Of a stretch of DNA of 27,741 nucleotides, positions 16,240 through 25,537 are shown piece after piece. Origin of the DNA: Chara braunii (taxonomy: Eukaryota; Streptophyta; Charophyceae; Charales; Characeae); the NCBI GenBank assembly GCA_003427395.1, contig BFEA01000843.1:137965-165705 (forward strand). The letters run 5' to 3'. Positions within the stretch are counted from its first letter, which is position 1; every line of letters starts with the position of its first letter. The notes under the pieces were generated by a model, which was given only the letters and a program-made list of their open reading frames with translations, had not been told where the DNA came from and did not search any database. Position numbers and translations under genes: made by a program.

Positions 16240-18881
16240 TGTGACGAACCACTTACCGACCCTGTGCCATCTTTCGTACCCTTTCTTTTGCTTGTATCAT
16301 ACCAACCCCAGGAAAACCCCGTTTTTAGTTCTTGCTTTCGGGTGCCGCATTTTCCTTTTTGAGAGCTTTTTCGACTGCCGAGTTCTGTTTTTCTTCTTGA
16401 GAAGTCGGGAAATACATGAGAATATTATGTGCGCCTCAGCGAGCGCACTGGGAATTGGGCTCGGTAGTTGGGAATTCCGGGATAAGCGGAACTTCGACGT
16501 GTCCTTTTTGGGTATGTGAATGTTCTTGGGCGCGTCGGGGAAAACTCTCGGAATTTTGCGTGAATACGAGTAGGCGTAGGATTTTCTTTTCCCGCGTCGC
16601 TTTTTCGTGCGTGGATATGGTGATTTCAATTTTGAATTAGGATAGAAGCAAGCTGTAACTGTTTCAGTGCCTTTTTCTTTTTTTCGTTGACAGCACCATG
16701 CATGCGAAAGCTTCCTCCTCTCTGTCCCCCGCATCGCTCCCTCTCGCGCCTCCCTTCCCTTCTTCCTCCTTCTTCTCTCTCCCTGTAACTGTTTTTCCTT
16801 TTCCCTCTCTCTCTCTCCTGCCTTGCTTTCGCGCGCCCATTTCCCTTTCTTGATCATCTGAATCTTGGAGCCGTCTTGCGCCACCTCTCGCGCCCTTTCT
16901 CTTCTCACCCTCTAAGTCTGGCGTACGACGCCCGGTCGATCTCCCGATAACTCCCGCTCGCCAATCAGGTGCGTGGATCGATAGGACCTTCCTATCGCGC
17001 GACGAATCTGATTGCTTGAACCTTGAGTTCCGAGGGATCAGCATGGCGTTCGTAGAACACTCTTCTCAAAGTCTTCTCCTCCTGCTTCTCCTCTTACACC
17101 TCAGCTTTCCTATCGCCTTCTCCCCCTTCTATCTCCCATGTCGCAACAATAAAACCCGCAAGCGCGTCCCCAAATCTCTCTTACGTTCTCGACTCTCAAG
17201 CCAGCTTCCGGGAAGCAGTGGCTAGGCAGAGAGTTTGAAGCGAGTCGGAAAGTCCTGTCGGGCTGACTGGCCGGTTGCGTGCTGGATTGCTACGACAGAC
17301 AATGGGATCTAGGTGAACCGTGTCGAGTTTATGACAGCGGGGTGACGATCGCAGTGGTGGGAGTTAGCACGCGACGGCCGGGATCGTCGGTGCGGGTATG
17401 AGGCTCGATGATTAGAGTTGAATGAGTGATTGGCCCGAGGCCATAGTGGAATTAACAACGAATGCGCCTTTGTTGCAGATTGTTATCCTTGGCATGAGTG
17501 TGAGGCGGCGGTGCGGAACTTTTCTCTTTTCGGACCTTGTCATCTTCTATTTTGACTCTCTCTCTCTCCTCTTGAATGATGGTGCGTCTGAATGATTGTC
17601 CCGCTCTTGAATGGGAATGAGTTGACACTCTGTATGAAAGAACTTCTTCCAGAACTTTTCCATTAGTTTCTTGGGTAATCCTCCTACGCAAGGACCCTGT
17701 CTTCTTGTCTTGTGAACGGTGGATGCATGTGCACTGAGTAATGCGATCCATCTTTTCCTGTGCATGTCTAATTTTTGCACCTTCCACAGTGAGTGCATGT
17801 ATGAAATGTGTAACTCGTTTGTTGATTAGACGATTGTCGTCGGGATTTTGTTCGAGAATGCAAGAGTGTTTAAATTTGTAGCTCTGTGTGTACTGCACAT
17901 GCCATCTGCTTTATGCTGCACGACATCAGCAGCCGAGCCACGAGGCGGCCTCGAAAAACAAGGCGCCAAGGACCAACGTTGTGTTGAGCTGATCGGTCCC
18001 TTAGTCATCTACATGATCACGCTGATCTGTGTTTGCTCTCTCTCTCTTGTGTCAAAAAGATTGATTGGGGGATGCGCGAATCGCTTTTGATGACGTCTCG
18101 TAATATTTTGTAATTGATTGACATGTGGACTGACAAGTACCCTCCGATTGGGCGCCTGCCTCCCGTATCTCCCATCCCAACTCGACCTTTTCCCTACAGT
18201 GAGGAAAGGACACGTGTATGTGAGTGGGACGTACGAGAAGCTGTCGCACAAATCGGCGGGCACTATTACTTTCCTCCGGCCGATCATTGTTCACGGTTCA
18301 TAGACGTCGGATTTGTCATTATCGATACGCACTTTCTGCCCTACTCGATATTATTACCATTTAACGAGCTGATCGTCATTCCGTCGACGGCAGTGGCACC
18401 CCATTGGCCCCGCACTCTGTGCACGGAGTGCCAACGTTTCGATCGCTACGAATCGAAGGGCTTCCACTACCGAATACGGAGTGAGGACGAACATAAGGAA
18501 AGAGCCACTCGGCTGAGACCATCCACATCGCACTCGGAACTGACCCGCGAACGACGACGAGATCTGATACGAAAACGAGACACGCGAAGCGTGCTAAAGC
18601 CTTTTCGTTCTAAACGACGGGCCGTAGCCCGGTGGGAAGCCCGACAATACTTTTTGGATTGAATTTGGATCTTTCTGTTTTCGCGCCATGACCGCGCGTG
18701 CATTCTGCGACGCGCGAAATTAATCGGCTTGCTACATCGGACCTACACGGGGGATTTCAGTTCCATCTGTGTCTCCACACTCAATTTCCAAAAATCCTTG
18801 GTACACCCCATCTTGCTGTTTTTCTGGGCCTCTTTCTGCCTGCCTAACACTCCGAACGGAAGACAGCACAGGGCGTGAGGT
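16240..18881 (+). repeat. 5' LTR (about 2.64 kb)
   Basis: Start fixed by identity with 27458 onward and by the conserved TGTGACGAAC terminus. End fixed by the PBS and by the point where similarity to the minus-strand LTRs stops (GTGAGGTT). The expected terminal GAGCGTCACA seen in relatives is absent, so about 10 nt at the LTR/PBS border seem lost. It contains a T/C-rich region (16670-17110) and, in its last third, a 179-codon ORF. No convincing TATA box was identified. Confidence 0.85.
18123..18662 (+). CDS. LTR-encoded protein of unknown function (179 aa)
   Basis: Intact ATG-to-TGA frame, sense, within the LTR and upstream of the PBS. Layout: Pro-rich N-terminus (1-30), CEWD at 33-36, an aromatic/Gly segment (HYYFPP near 47-52), a beta-like hydrophobic core (FVIIDTHFLPYSILLPF, 64-80), APHWP at 92-96, Cys100 and Cys103 (C-x2-C), RIRSEDE at 117-123, and a strongly basic tail (140-170, RERRRD, FRSKRR). 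The open frame persists in the solo LTR at 8.8-9.3 kb and in broken form at 15.0-15.6 kb. The basic tail and lone CxxC suggest nucleic-acid or metal binding, but that is inference. No known family is recognised. Confidence 0.75.
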   Translation: MWTDKYPPIGRLPPVSPIPTRPFPYSEERTRVCEWDVREAVAQIGGHYYFPPADHCSRFIDVGFVIIDTHFLPYSILLPFNELIVIPSTAVAPHWPRTLCTECQRFDRYESKGFHYRIRSEDEHKERATRLRPSTSHSELTRERRRDLIRKRDTRSVLKPFRSKRRAVARWEARQYFLD

Positions 18882-18894
18882 TGGTATCGGAGCC
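18882..18894 (+). promoter_or_regulatory. Primer-binding site, initiator-Met tRNA type
   Basis: TGGTATCGGAGCC matches the usual plant-type PBS complementary to the tRNA-iMet 3' end (TGGTATCAGAGCC) with one A-to-G change. It directly follows the LTR. Confidence 0.85.
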
Positions 18895-19017
18895 GATACG
18901 TGTCGAATCTGATGATAGTAAGTCGAACTGGTGAGAGGTAGGAGAGACCCTCAACTAACTCGTTGGAATCGCCCAGTAACCCGGTCTCAGTCTAGTGCGG
19001 CTGCACCAGCAATACCA

Positions 19018-20091
19018 ATGGTGGATGGTACTAGGGTGATCATTAGCATCCCTGCCCCCTTCCCCTTCTTCCCTAACCATACTCATCCCAAGGCTTGGCA
19101 ATAAGCTGTCGAAGCTCAGAACTACGACGCAACCGATCTCCCCTGTGTCCTGACATTGCTACTCCGCAACACGTCACATGACTGGCTTAGGAAACATACA
19201 TGGGTAGATTGGGCTACTTTCAAGACAACCTTTTTGGCTTGATTCGATACAGTCAGTGAAGATGCCGCCTGGTACGTGCTAAAAAATCGACCCCAAGGAC
19301 CAGGGGAGTTGTTGCCCGATTTCGTCGATCGGTTTCAAACCACGTTGGACAAATCTGGGAGGGATGAGAAATCCGCTCGAGATTTGTTCATCGATCACCT
19401 ACGAAGTCCGACACTGAAAGGGAAATTGCAGAGAAAGATTCCACCGAAAACACACCAGTTATCGGCTATCATCACTAAAGCATTGGAACTAGACTTAGCT
19501 GATACAAAAAAATATATCAGCCAGGGAAACGGGGACATTACAGATACCATACGGGATGTAACGGCCAAAAGACGATCATGGCTACAGGCGGTCGAACGGT
19601 TTTATCCCCGCCCCGACCATGACCTTCCCGGCGGGATCGTTTCCGATATCCCGACTGCTTCTCCTCCCTCTCCCCCAGTGAATCAATCAATCGCAGCCAT
19701 TAGAAGCGGAACTTCATCTGACCCCCCCTCGCCGGCCGTAACCAATCTACACCTTGCCCAGATGATCCACACAGCTACTACTAAGCAGTCCGAATGGATG
19801 GGCAACCTGATCCAAATGCAGGCCGCTCATATGGAACGAATGGAACAAATAATGAGCAGGATCATTAAGCCTAATCCAGCTCCTGCTCGGTCTGCCCCTG
19901 CATCATTTCCGCTCTTACCTGCTCCGCCTGCTCCAGGATTCGCCCCTCAGTATCTCCATCTCGCTAATCCAGCAGGAATGATCGAGTGTTTCAACTGCAA
20001 ACAGCCCGGGCATTTTGCCCGAGACTTCTCGTAGCCAAAACGTTATCAGCCTCCCCCCGCTGCGGCCCCTGTCGCCCTTAATCAAGGATGA
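19018..20091 (+). pseudogene. gag: gag (capsid/nucleocapsid) with stops
   Basis: A frame open from about 18922, with ATG at 19018, encodes a retrotransposon Gag. The capsid-like part contains DWLRKHTWVDWATFKTTFLA, then AAWYVLKNRPQG and DFVDRFQTTLDKSGRDEKSA. A Pro/Ala-rich linker follows, then a CCHC zinc knuckle CFNCKQPGHFARDF (19987-20028). The knuckle has lost its last cysteine (Phe, TTC at 20026). In-frame stops: TAA 19102, TGA 19240, TAG 20032, TGA 20089. The reading frame is otherwise uninterrupted and continues into pol, so gag and pol form one frame. Confidence 0.85.
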
Positions 20092-20484
20092 GTGGCCGCT
20101 CTGATAGACACGGACCAGGGGGAAGAGCTCATAACATATGCTCTAGAACAGCCTTCCTTTTCGGCGATAATACCGTCGACCTCAGGAGCTTCTTCCTCTG
20201 ACGCTGCTGACGTGGTCGATCCTCTCGAGTATCTTCGTCTTGCCGGAATGATCGGAGCGATTCGATCGGCCCAAGATGATCTCAAGTGGGATGATCGCGA
20301 GTCCAATCCTGGACCAGAGTTTCAGATAGGAGATATTGATGTATTGAAAATGCTCAAGCAATTAGATATTCGTGTACCTATCCCAATAGGACATCTGCTC
20401 ACCATATCTGAAGCAGCAAACGATAAACTTCTATAACATTGCGAGAAAAATCAAAAGCACTTCACCTATCGGCGCATACAACGG
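20092..20484 (+). pseudogene. Gag-protease linker
   Basis: Same frame as gag. Acidic, Ser/Asp-rich (DAADVVDPLEYLRLAGMIGA) with no recognised domain. A TAA at 20434 interrupts; codons after it stay open to the protease. Probably the Gag C-terminus or a spacer before the protease. Confidence 0.6.
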
Positions 20485-21147
20485 ATGTTGAAGAAGAAGG
20501 AAGAAAACGAGGAGATTGAACCTCCCAAGCCTGACACGAAAGAACCCGAAGCTGCACGAATAGTAGCGATCTCTTTAGCAGAAAAGGATCACTTCGTACG
20601 AGCTCGGCCAGTACTATGGAAAAATGGGGAATGTGACTTTGAAGTTTGGGGTAAACCGTTTAATGCCCTAATCGACACAGGGTCTTCTGTAGTGGCCATA
20701 TCATTGGAGATTGTTAAAAAGACGGGACGACTTGGATCCATTCTTCCTCAATCTGGCAAAGACAACTATATCTCTGCTGATGAGGAAGCGATGAACATTG
20801 TAGGCATTATCGAGAACGTGGCGGTAAAGGTCGGGTGAGTACACGTCCTTGTTAACGCACTCGTAATAGATGTACGTTCCTACTCTGTGTTGTTGGGATT
20901 ACCTTGGGCAATGGCGGTGGGCGCACGTCTGCATTTCGATTCGAGACAACTGATACTCACACAAATCGGGGGAAAATCTCAAACTGTTCCTTTGCGAGTT
21001 TCCACCCGAACGATAAAACGGATCCCTAGCCCGGCCCAAATAGGGATGATTCGATGCATTGATCCCGAGGAGTGCCCCCCCTCACGCCTCGGGGATGGAA
21101 TCAGGGAACGAGAATACGAAGAAGAGATGCCCAGTAAAGAGGAATAA
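20485..21147 (+). pseudogene. pol (PR): Retropepsin-like aspartic protease
   Basis: Same frame. The active-site motif ALIDTGSSVVAIS has its catalytic Asp at 20674. The hydrophobic flap-side segment continues past a TGA at 20836 into VIDVRSYSVLLGLPWA, the ILG-like second motif of retropepsins. A TAA at 21145 closes this stretch, but the frame reads on. Role in the family: maturation of the Gag-Pol polyprotein. Confidence 0.8.
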
Positions 21148-21840
21148 AAACATCTGGTTAAACTTTTCGAACATGAAACCCCCGAAGAATTTCGAGTGTG
21201 CCCCGACACCGCTCGAAGCTTCCACATGGATTCTGAAGACAGTGCATTCACGCCTCCAACAACCCAGGTCAGTCCTTCCGTCCTCCTCGGGGAACCCATA
21301 TTACAAGTTTTCGATCTGGCTGATGATTTCGAACCCCCTCGCACCTTGTACGAGGGAACTCTTTCCTTACGAACGCGTTATCAGCAAACGGAACAGTATT
21401 TGGACGTTTTTATTTTTCCACCCCGATCGTTACTAACAACAGGAGCTACCATCGCCTTGATTAAATAAGAAGGGGAAACACCGGTAAATGATGTACCTAA
21501 TCTGATGCAAGAAATGACGGATCTAACAGGGCTCACTGTGGAACCGACTTCGGTTGGTTCGGAGACTGATGTTGAAACTAAAGAAATAGAGATGATCAGC
21601 CCCGCTGAGTCCCAAATGATAGCAACTGTCTTTTCTCTTCGCACCAGAAGTTCCATTTTCTCTAGTGTCCCTGAACGGCGGGAAGGGCCAGTTGATTGGA
21701 TCAATATGCCCCTTAGTATGTCCGGGGAATCGACGATCCCCCTCCCGAGTCACGTTCCCGCGGAACTTCGGAAGTCGTTAATCTGTGTATTGAATGGTTA
21801 CGCAGAAGTGCTGAGTGTGCATGACAATGATATTGGGTTA
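21148..21840 (+). pseudogene. Protease-RT connector
   Basis: Same frame, acidic, no recognised domain. TAA at 21466. Segments such as DVFIFPPRSLLTTGATIALI and PAELRKSLICVLNGYAEVLS lead into the RT; the latter resembles the usual pre-RT helix of Ty3 pol. Confidence 0.6.
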
Positions 21841-22500
21841 ACTAATATAATTGAACATGCCATTCTCACGGGAGATCATCCGCCCATTAGCTGCGCTCCC
21901 TACCGATACTCGTCAGCTCAACGATCGACCGCCTTTCAGCGGATTAAGGAGTTCGAAGCTAATGGATGGATTGAACCCGCTATAGGACCATGGTCTTTTC
22001 CTGTAGTGATAGTACCCAAGAAGACTGGGGGGATTCGCATTTGCATTGATTATCGAAAGCTGAATGACATCACGATTAAAGATGTGTATCCCCTCCCCCG
22101 GATTGATGAGTTATTGGATGCGATTGGGAGTGCTCGATTTTTCAGCAAGTTTGATGTTCGTCATGGGTTCCATCATCTTCTTGTCTGAAAAGAAGATCGT
22201 CCGAAAACTGCATTTGTGATTTTCGAAGGTACGTGGCAATGGATTCGATGCCCAATGAGTATCTGCAACGCCCCGGCGACTTTTCAGCGGGCCATGAACA
22301 TGACTTTTCAGAATTTCGTGCAGAAGACTTGCCTGACACAGAGCATCATCAACTACTGCGTGATTGTAGACATGGATGACATCCTAGTGTATTCGAGTTC
22401 CTACGAGGGATACATGCAGCACATCGAATGGGCACGGCATGCGTTACGAGATGCAGGTTTCAAGGTGGCGCTTGAGAAGTGTCAGTTTTTCCTCACCACC
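21841..22500 (+). pseudogene. pol (RT): Reverse transcriptase domain
   Basis: Ty3-type RT motifs in order: GWIEPAIGPWSFPVVIVPKK, RICIDYRKLNDITIKDVYPL, FSKFDVRHGFHH (first catalytic Asp present), ICNAPATFQRAMN, and DMDDILVYS. The catalytic [FY]-x-D-D box reads D-M-D-D (22369-22380): both aspartates are kept but the usual aromatic residue is Asp (GAC, one change from TAC). A TGA at 22186 sits where relatives have a basic residue after the GYHQ-like motif (a CGA codon would differ by one transition). These two changes make this copy unlikely to be active. Confidence 0.92.
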
Positions 22501-23271
22501 ATTTCTTTGCTGGGGCACGTGGTGACAGACAAGGGACTCCAACCGGAGCCGCAGAAGGTGGCAGTTGTCAGGGACGCGCCAGTGCCTACCACTATCACGC
22601 AAGTTCGCACCTTTCTGGATCTGGCCTCGTATTACCGAAGATTTATCAAGGGCTTCGCGGCGATTGCGGGACCCCTCACAAATCTCCTGCGCAAGGATCA
22701 ACCGCTGATCTGGACGCCGAAGTGCGATCAAGCGTTTTCTAAACTCAAAGCTGCTCTCATTTCGGCTCTGGTCCTTATAAGACCGGATCCCGAAAGGCCT
22801 TTTGTTCTCATCACCGACTGGCAGCCAGACGCTATTTCGACGATCCTTGCCCAGGTAGGACCGAGCGGACTCGAGGGTGTAGTGGAATATGCATCCAAAT
22901 CAGTGCCCGCCTGCGAGCGCAATTACGCCGCTCCAACGGGTGAATGCTATGCGGCTCTCTGGGGAATCAGTCACTTTCGTGCGTACCTGTACGGGCGAAA
23001 ATTCACCCTGGTGATTGATCGTGAGCCCCTGTTGGCTCTGAAGAAGTCGAAGGATTACTCGGGCATGATCGGGCGATGGGCAACGGTGCTGCAGAGCATG
23101 GACTTTGACATTCGTCATCGAAAGCACGAGAGACATGGGAATGCGGACAGACTGACAGGACTGCACCAGCCTGAGAAGGTTCCAAAGGGTGAGGAGGTAA
23201 TTCTGTGGAATGAACCCGAACAAGAGATCGGATTTTGGTACGGCCAAATGGAGATATTATTGAAGTTGTAA
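22501..23271 (+). pseudogene. pol (RH): RT thumb/connection and RNase H
   Basis: Same frame with no stop until TAA 23269. RT thumb landmarks LGHVVTDKGLQPEPQKV and FLDLASYYRRFIKGFAAIA lead to LTNLLRKDQPLIW and the RNase H core: VLITDWQPDAIS, EYASKSVPACERNYA, TGECYAALWGISHFRAYLYG and FTLVIDREPLLAL. The acidic residues expected for RNase H (Asp in TDW, Glu in GEC, Asp in VID) are present. It ends with a linker to a TAA that may be genuine, because the next ORF begins with its own ATG 61 nt later. Confidence 0.9.
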
Positions 23272-23331
23272 GTGACACGAGGACTAATTGTTTTGTTCTG
23301 CTCTCCCTGCATCCCCCCCTCCTCTGCCACC

Positions 23332-24444
23332 ATGACTACCCCACTTGCCTCCACAACCCCTTCTTCTCCTACTGATTCTGCCCCTCTTACTTCCTTAGCT
23401 TTCTTCGACACTCTCCCCGATAAATTCTGCTATTTTTGTACCTGTATTGCACGGGTTTACGGGGTCGACTATCATCCCTTTGAGATCGGATTTGTCGATT
23501 TGGTGGAATGTGCCACGTGTGTCAATCGTGCGCACGGAGCCTACGTTCGATATCGGACAAGTAGCAAGGAATGGAGGTGCCCCCTGTATAGAACGAACAA
23601 ACTCCCCACGAAGGTTCGATTCGAGAACGCCCGTACGGACGGTTCTGAATATGACAAAAAATACCGACGGGCGGAAGTCTGGACGGATAAAATTTTGTTG
23701 GCAAAATTAGCGGGATTATCATTGGGCCACCTCACCAAACACGACAGACGTAGGGCGACCGAGAGATCTCGGGACTATCGATGGATCAACGGTCATTTGG
23801 AAAAGTGTAAAACTGACGGATCGGGTTCGTGGCTGACAGTTCCCCATCCCTTCCAGAGATACGATTGGATCCAATCTGCTCACGAGGAACAGGCCGCTCA
23901 TTTTGCGATACGTGTCACGGAGGCAACTGTAGACCAGAATCGATGGTTCTGGTCCAATATACGAGATGATGTCAAATACATTGTCGCTAACTGTCTGGTC
24001 TGTGCCGCTGATCGCGCCCCTCTACGGGGGCCAGACACGATCGTGCCAACGAAAGGAGAGCGTCCTTTCCAGCGAGTTAGTATGGACACGACAGATATTG
24101 ACATACCACCTAGCCCAAACCACTGTGCATATTCGATCATGTTAGTTTTAATTGACCATTTTTCCAAATATATCGAAGTCTATCCTTGTAAGACCCGAAA
24201 GGCCACTGAAATAGCCACATACATCGAACGATTCCTCTATACTTATCTAGATACGGAAGAAATTCTAACTGACAATGGATCGGAATTCAAAGGTGAGGTA
24301 GAGGAACTGCTTGTGCGAAGGGGCGTCACGCTCCGACATACGGCACCCCACGTATCCCAGTCGAACGGGTTGGCCGAGAATGCCAACCGTATGATTAAAA
24401 CCGCCCTTCGCAGGAACTTAGCGGCACACGACACGCGTCCTTGA
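23332..24444 (+). CDS. pol (IN): Cys-rich domain plus integrase
   Basis: ATG at 23332 in a strong context (GCCACCATGA), same frame as pol. The first 100 residues include a C-x2-C...C-x2-C arrangement (23428-23520; CYFC and CATC separated by 23 residues), not part of standard integrases. Then comes the integrase zinc region: HEEQAAH and, after about 30 residues, CLVC. The DDE core follows: Asp in VSMDTTDID, then VLIDHFSKYIEVYP, Asp in ILTDNGSEF, Glu in NGLAENANR. All three catalytic acids are present. A TGA at 24442 (probably from TGG) cuts it; the same frame continues beyond. Confidence 0.88.
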   Translation: MTTPLASTTPSSPTDSAPLTSLAFFDTLPDKFCYFCTCIARVYGVDYHPFEIGFVDLVECATCVNRAHGAYVRYRTSSKEWRCPLYRTNKLPTKVRFENARTDGSEYDKKYRRAEVWTDKILLAKLAGLSLGHLTKHDRRRATERSRDYRWINGHLEKCKTDGSGSWLTVPHPFQRYDWIQSAHEEQAAHFAIRVTEATVDQNRWFWSNIRDDVKYIVANCLVCAADRAPLRGPDTIVPTKGERPFQRVSMDTTDIDIPPSPNHCAYSIMLVLIDHFSKYIEVYPCKTRKATEIATYIERFLYTYLDTEEILTDNGSEFKGEVEELLVRRGVTLRHTAPHVSQSNGLAENANRMIKTALRRNLAAHDTRP

Positions 24445-25061
24445 CCAGAGATTGTATATCAGATCGTTGGGATCCACCGGACCACCCTTCATCACTCTAC
24501 GGGGTTTACCCCCTTTCAGCTTCGAACTAATAGCCTCCCCTGTGTCGATTACCGGGGTAACTCAAAAATTGCCGAAGCAGTGGGTAGAGACACGCGTGCG
24601 GCCGTCAAGGCCCAGGCCAAAAGGTACACCGATTTGATGGAACGGGCCGTTCTGAAGCTAGCCCGAAAAAGACAACGATGTCGGAGATGGCCCACGGTAG
24701 ATAGGTCCGTAGCTACGAGGCCCGGAACGAAAATGTTGGGCCCCAGTACCAGTATAAATTGGGGGACCTAGTGCAGGTGTGTAAATGTGCACGCGACCGG
24801 AAACTCGCTCCCAAGTTCTCTGGCTGTTTTCGCGTTGTCGAACTCGGGCCCAACGGCGCTAACACGGTGCGCATCGCGCCTGAGGCTAGCACCAGCCATA
24901 GCTCCGTCCCCATCGTCAGACATACCTCCTACCTCCGTCTCCTTCGTCCTTCCTATTTTCCTCCCTCTTCTTCCTCGGAAAGCGAGGAAAACGACGACGA
25001 TCTAACCCTCTCTCCTCTTTCTCCCTCGTGTCTCTCATCCTCCTCTCCGACCTCGCTATGA
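24445..25061 (+). pseudogene. Integrase C-terminus / pol tail, frameshifted
   Basis: After TGA 24442 the frame continues with HRTTLHHSTGFTPFQLRTNS, the usual post-core integrase segment, to about 24700. There a 1-nt shift moves the coding sense to another frame (open from 24705): YKLGDLVQVCKCARDRKLAP then KFSGCFRVVELGPNGANTV, the SH3-like GDLV-type C-terminal domain of Ty3 integrases. The tail is Ser/Pro-rich and acidic. It stops at TGA 25059-25061, overlapping the next ATG as ATGA. No chromodomain is seen. Confidence 0.75.
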
Positions 25062-25537
25062 GTTTCATCACGGAGCCGGTTCTCGACGCACAACTGCGGC
25101 AGCCACGTGGCCACATCTCAAAGATCCGACAAGTTTGTCACCCTCGGCTCAATACGGATCTCCGCCATTTGATAGGATTCTTCAGCGACGAAGGTATCTG
25201 TGCCGCCGCCACGTTTCGGATAGAAGGAAGCCCTCACGCGATAGTGTTCACAGAGATTACTGCAGTTCATCGGCAAGCGGGTCCCAGAACGAGCCACGTC
25301 ACCATAGTGGCGGGATTCACCGGCGACATCAGCTCGGTCAATCCGCTGCGGCATACCGCGATCTTGGCCTCGATGCGCGAGTGGACTGAGCAAGTGTCGA
25401 ACGTGTGGCAGCACGTCCTTGCCCGGGAGGAGTATAACATCATCCCGATCTTTGCATCAGACCTTGACGACATTCGCCGATCACTGCGCGAGCGGCCAGT
25501 TGCGATCCCGACCATCGTCCCCTTCCCCCATCCCTAA
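25058..25537 (+). CDS. Post-pol ORF X, unknown (159 aa)
   Basis: ATG at 25058 overlaps the pol stop (ATGA). Intact to TAA 25535. The sequence looks globular, alternating strands and helices: RHLIGFFSDEGICAAATFRI, HAIVFTEITAVHRQAGPRTS, TIVAGFTGDISS, then a long helix-like stretch (REWTEQVSNVWQHVLAREEY) and ASDLDDIRRSLRER. No signal peptide or transmembrane span, so not env-like despite the env position. Family unknown. It has no stops, unlike gag-pol, but it is short. Confidence 0.65.
   Translation: MSFITEPVLDAQLRQPRGHISKIRQVCHPRLNTDLRHLIGFFSDEGICAAATFRIEGSPHAIVFTEITAVHRQAGPRTSHVTIVAGFTGDISSVNPLRHTAILASMREWTEQVSNVWQHVLAREEYNIIPIFASDLDDIRRSLRERPVAIPTIVPFPHP

Noticed and set aside
16241-16519. 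Open frame of 92 codons, repeated at 27459-27737
   Set aside because: It recurs only because both stretches are the same LTR segment. Composition (Phe/Ser/Arg-rich from T-rich DNA) and lack of motifs argue against a protein.
16297-17044. Minus-strand Arg/Lys/Glu-rich open frames (up to 203 codons)
   Set aside because: Products of a T/C-rich tract in the LTR read in reverse; low complexity and antisense to the element.
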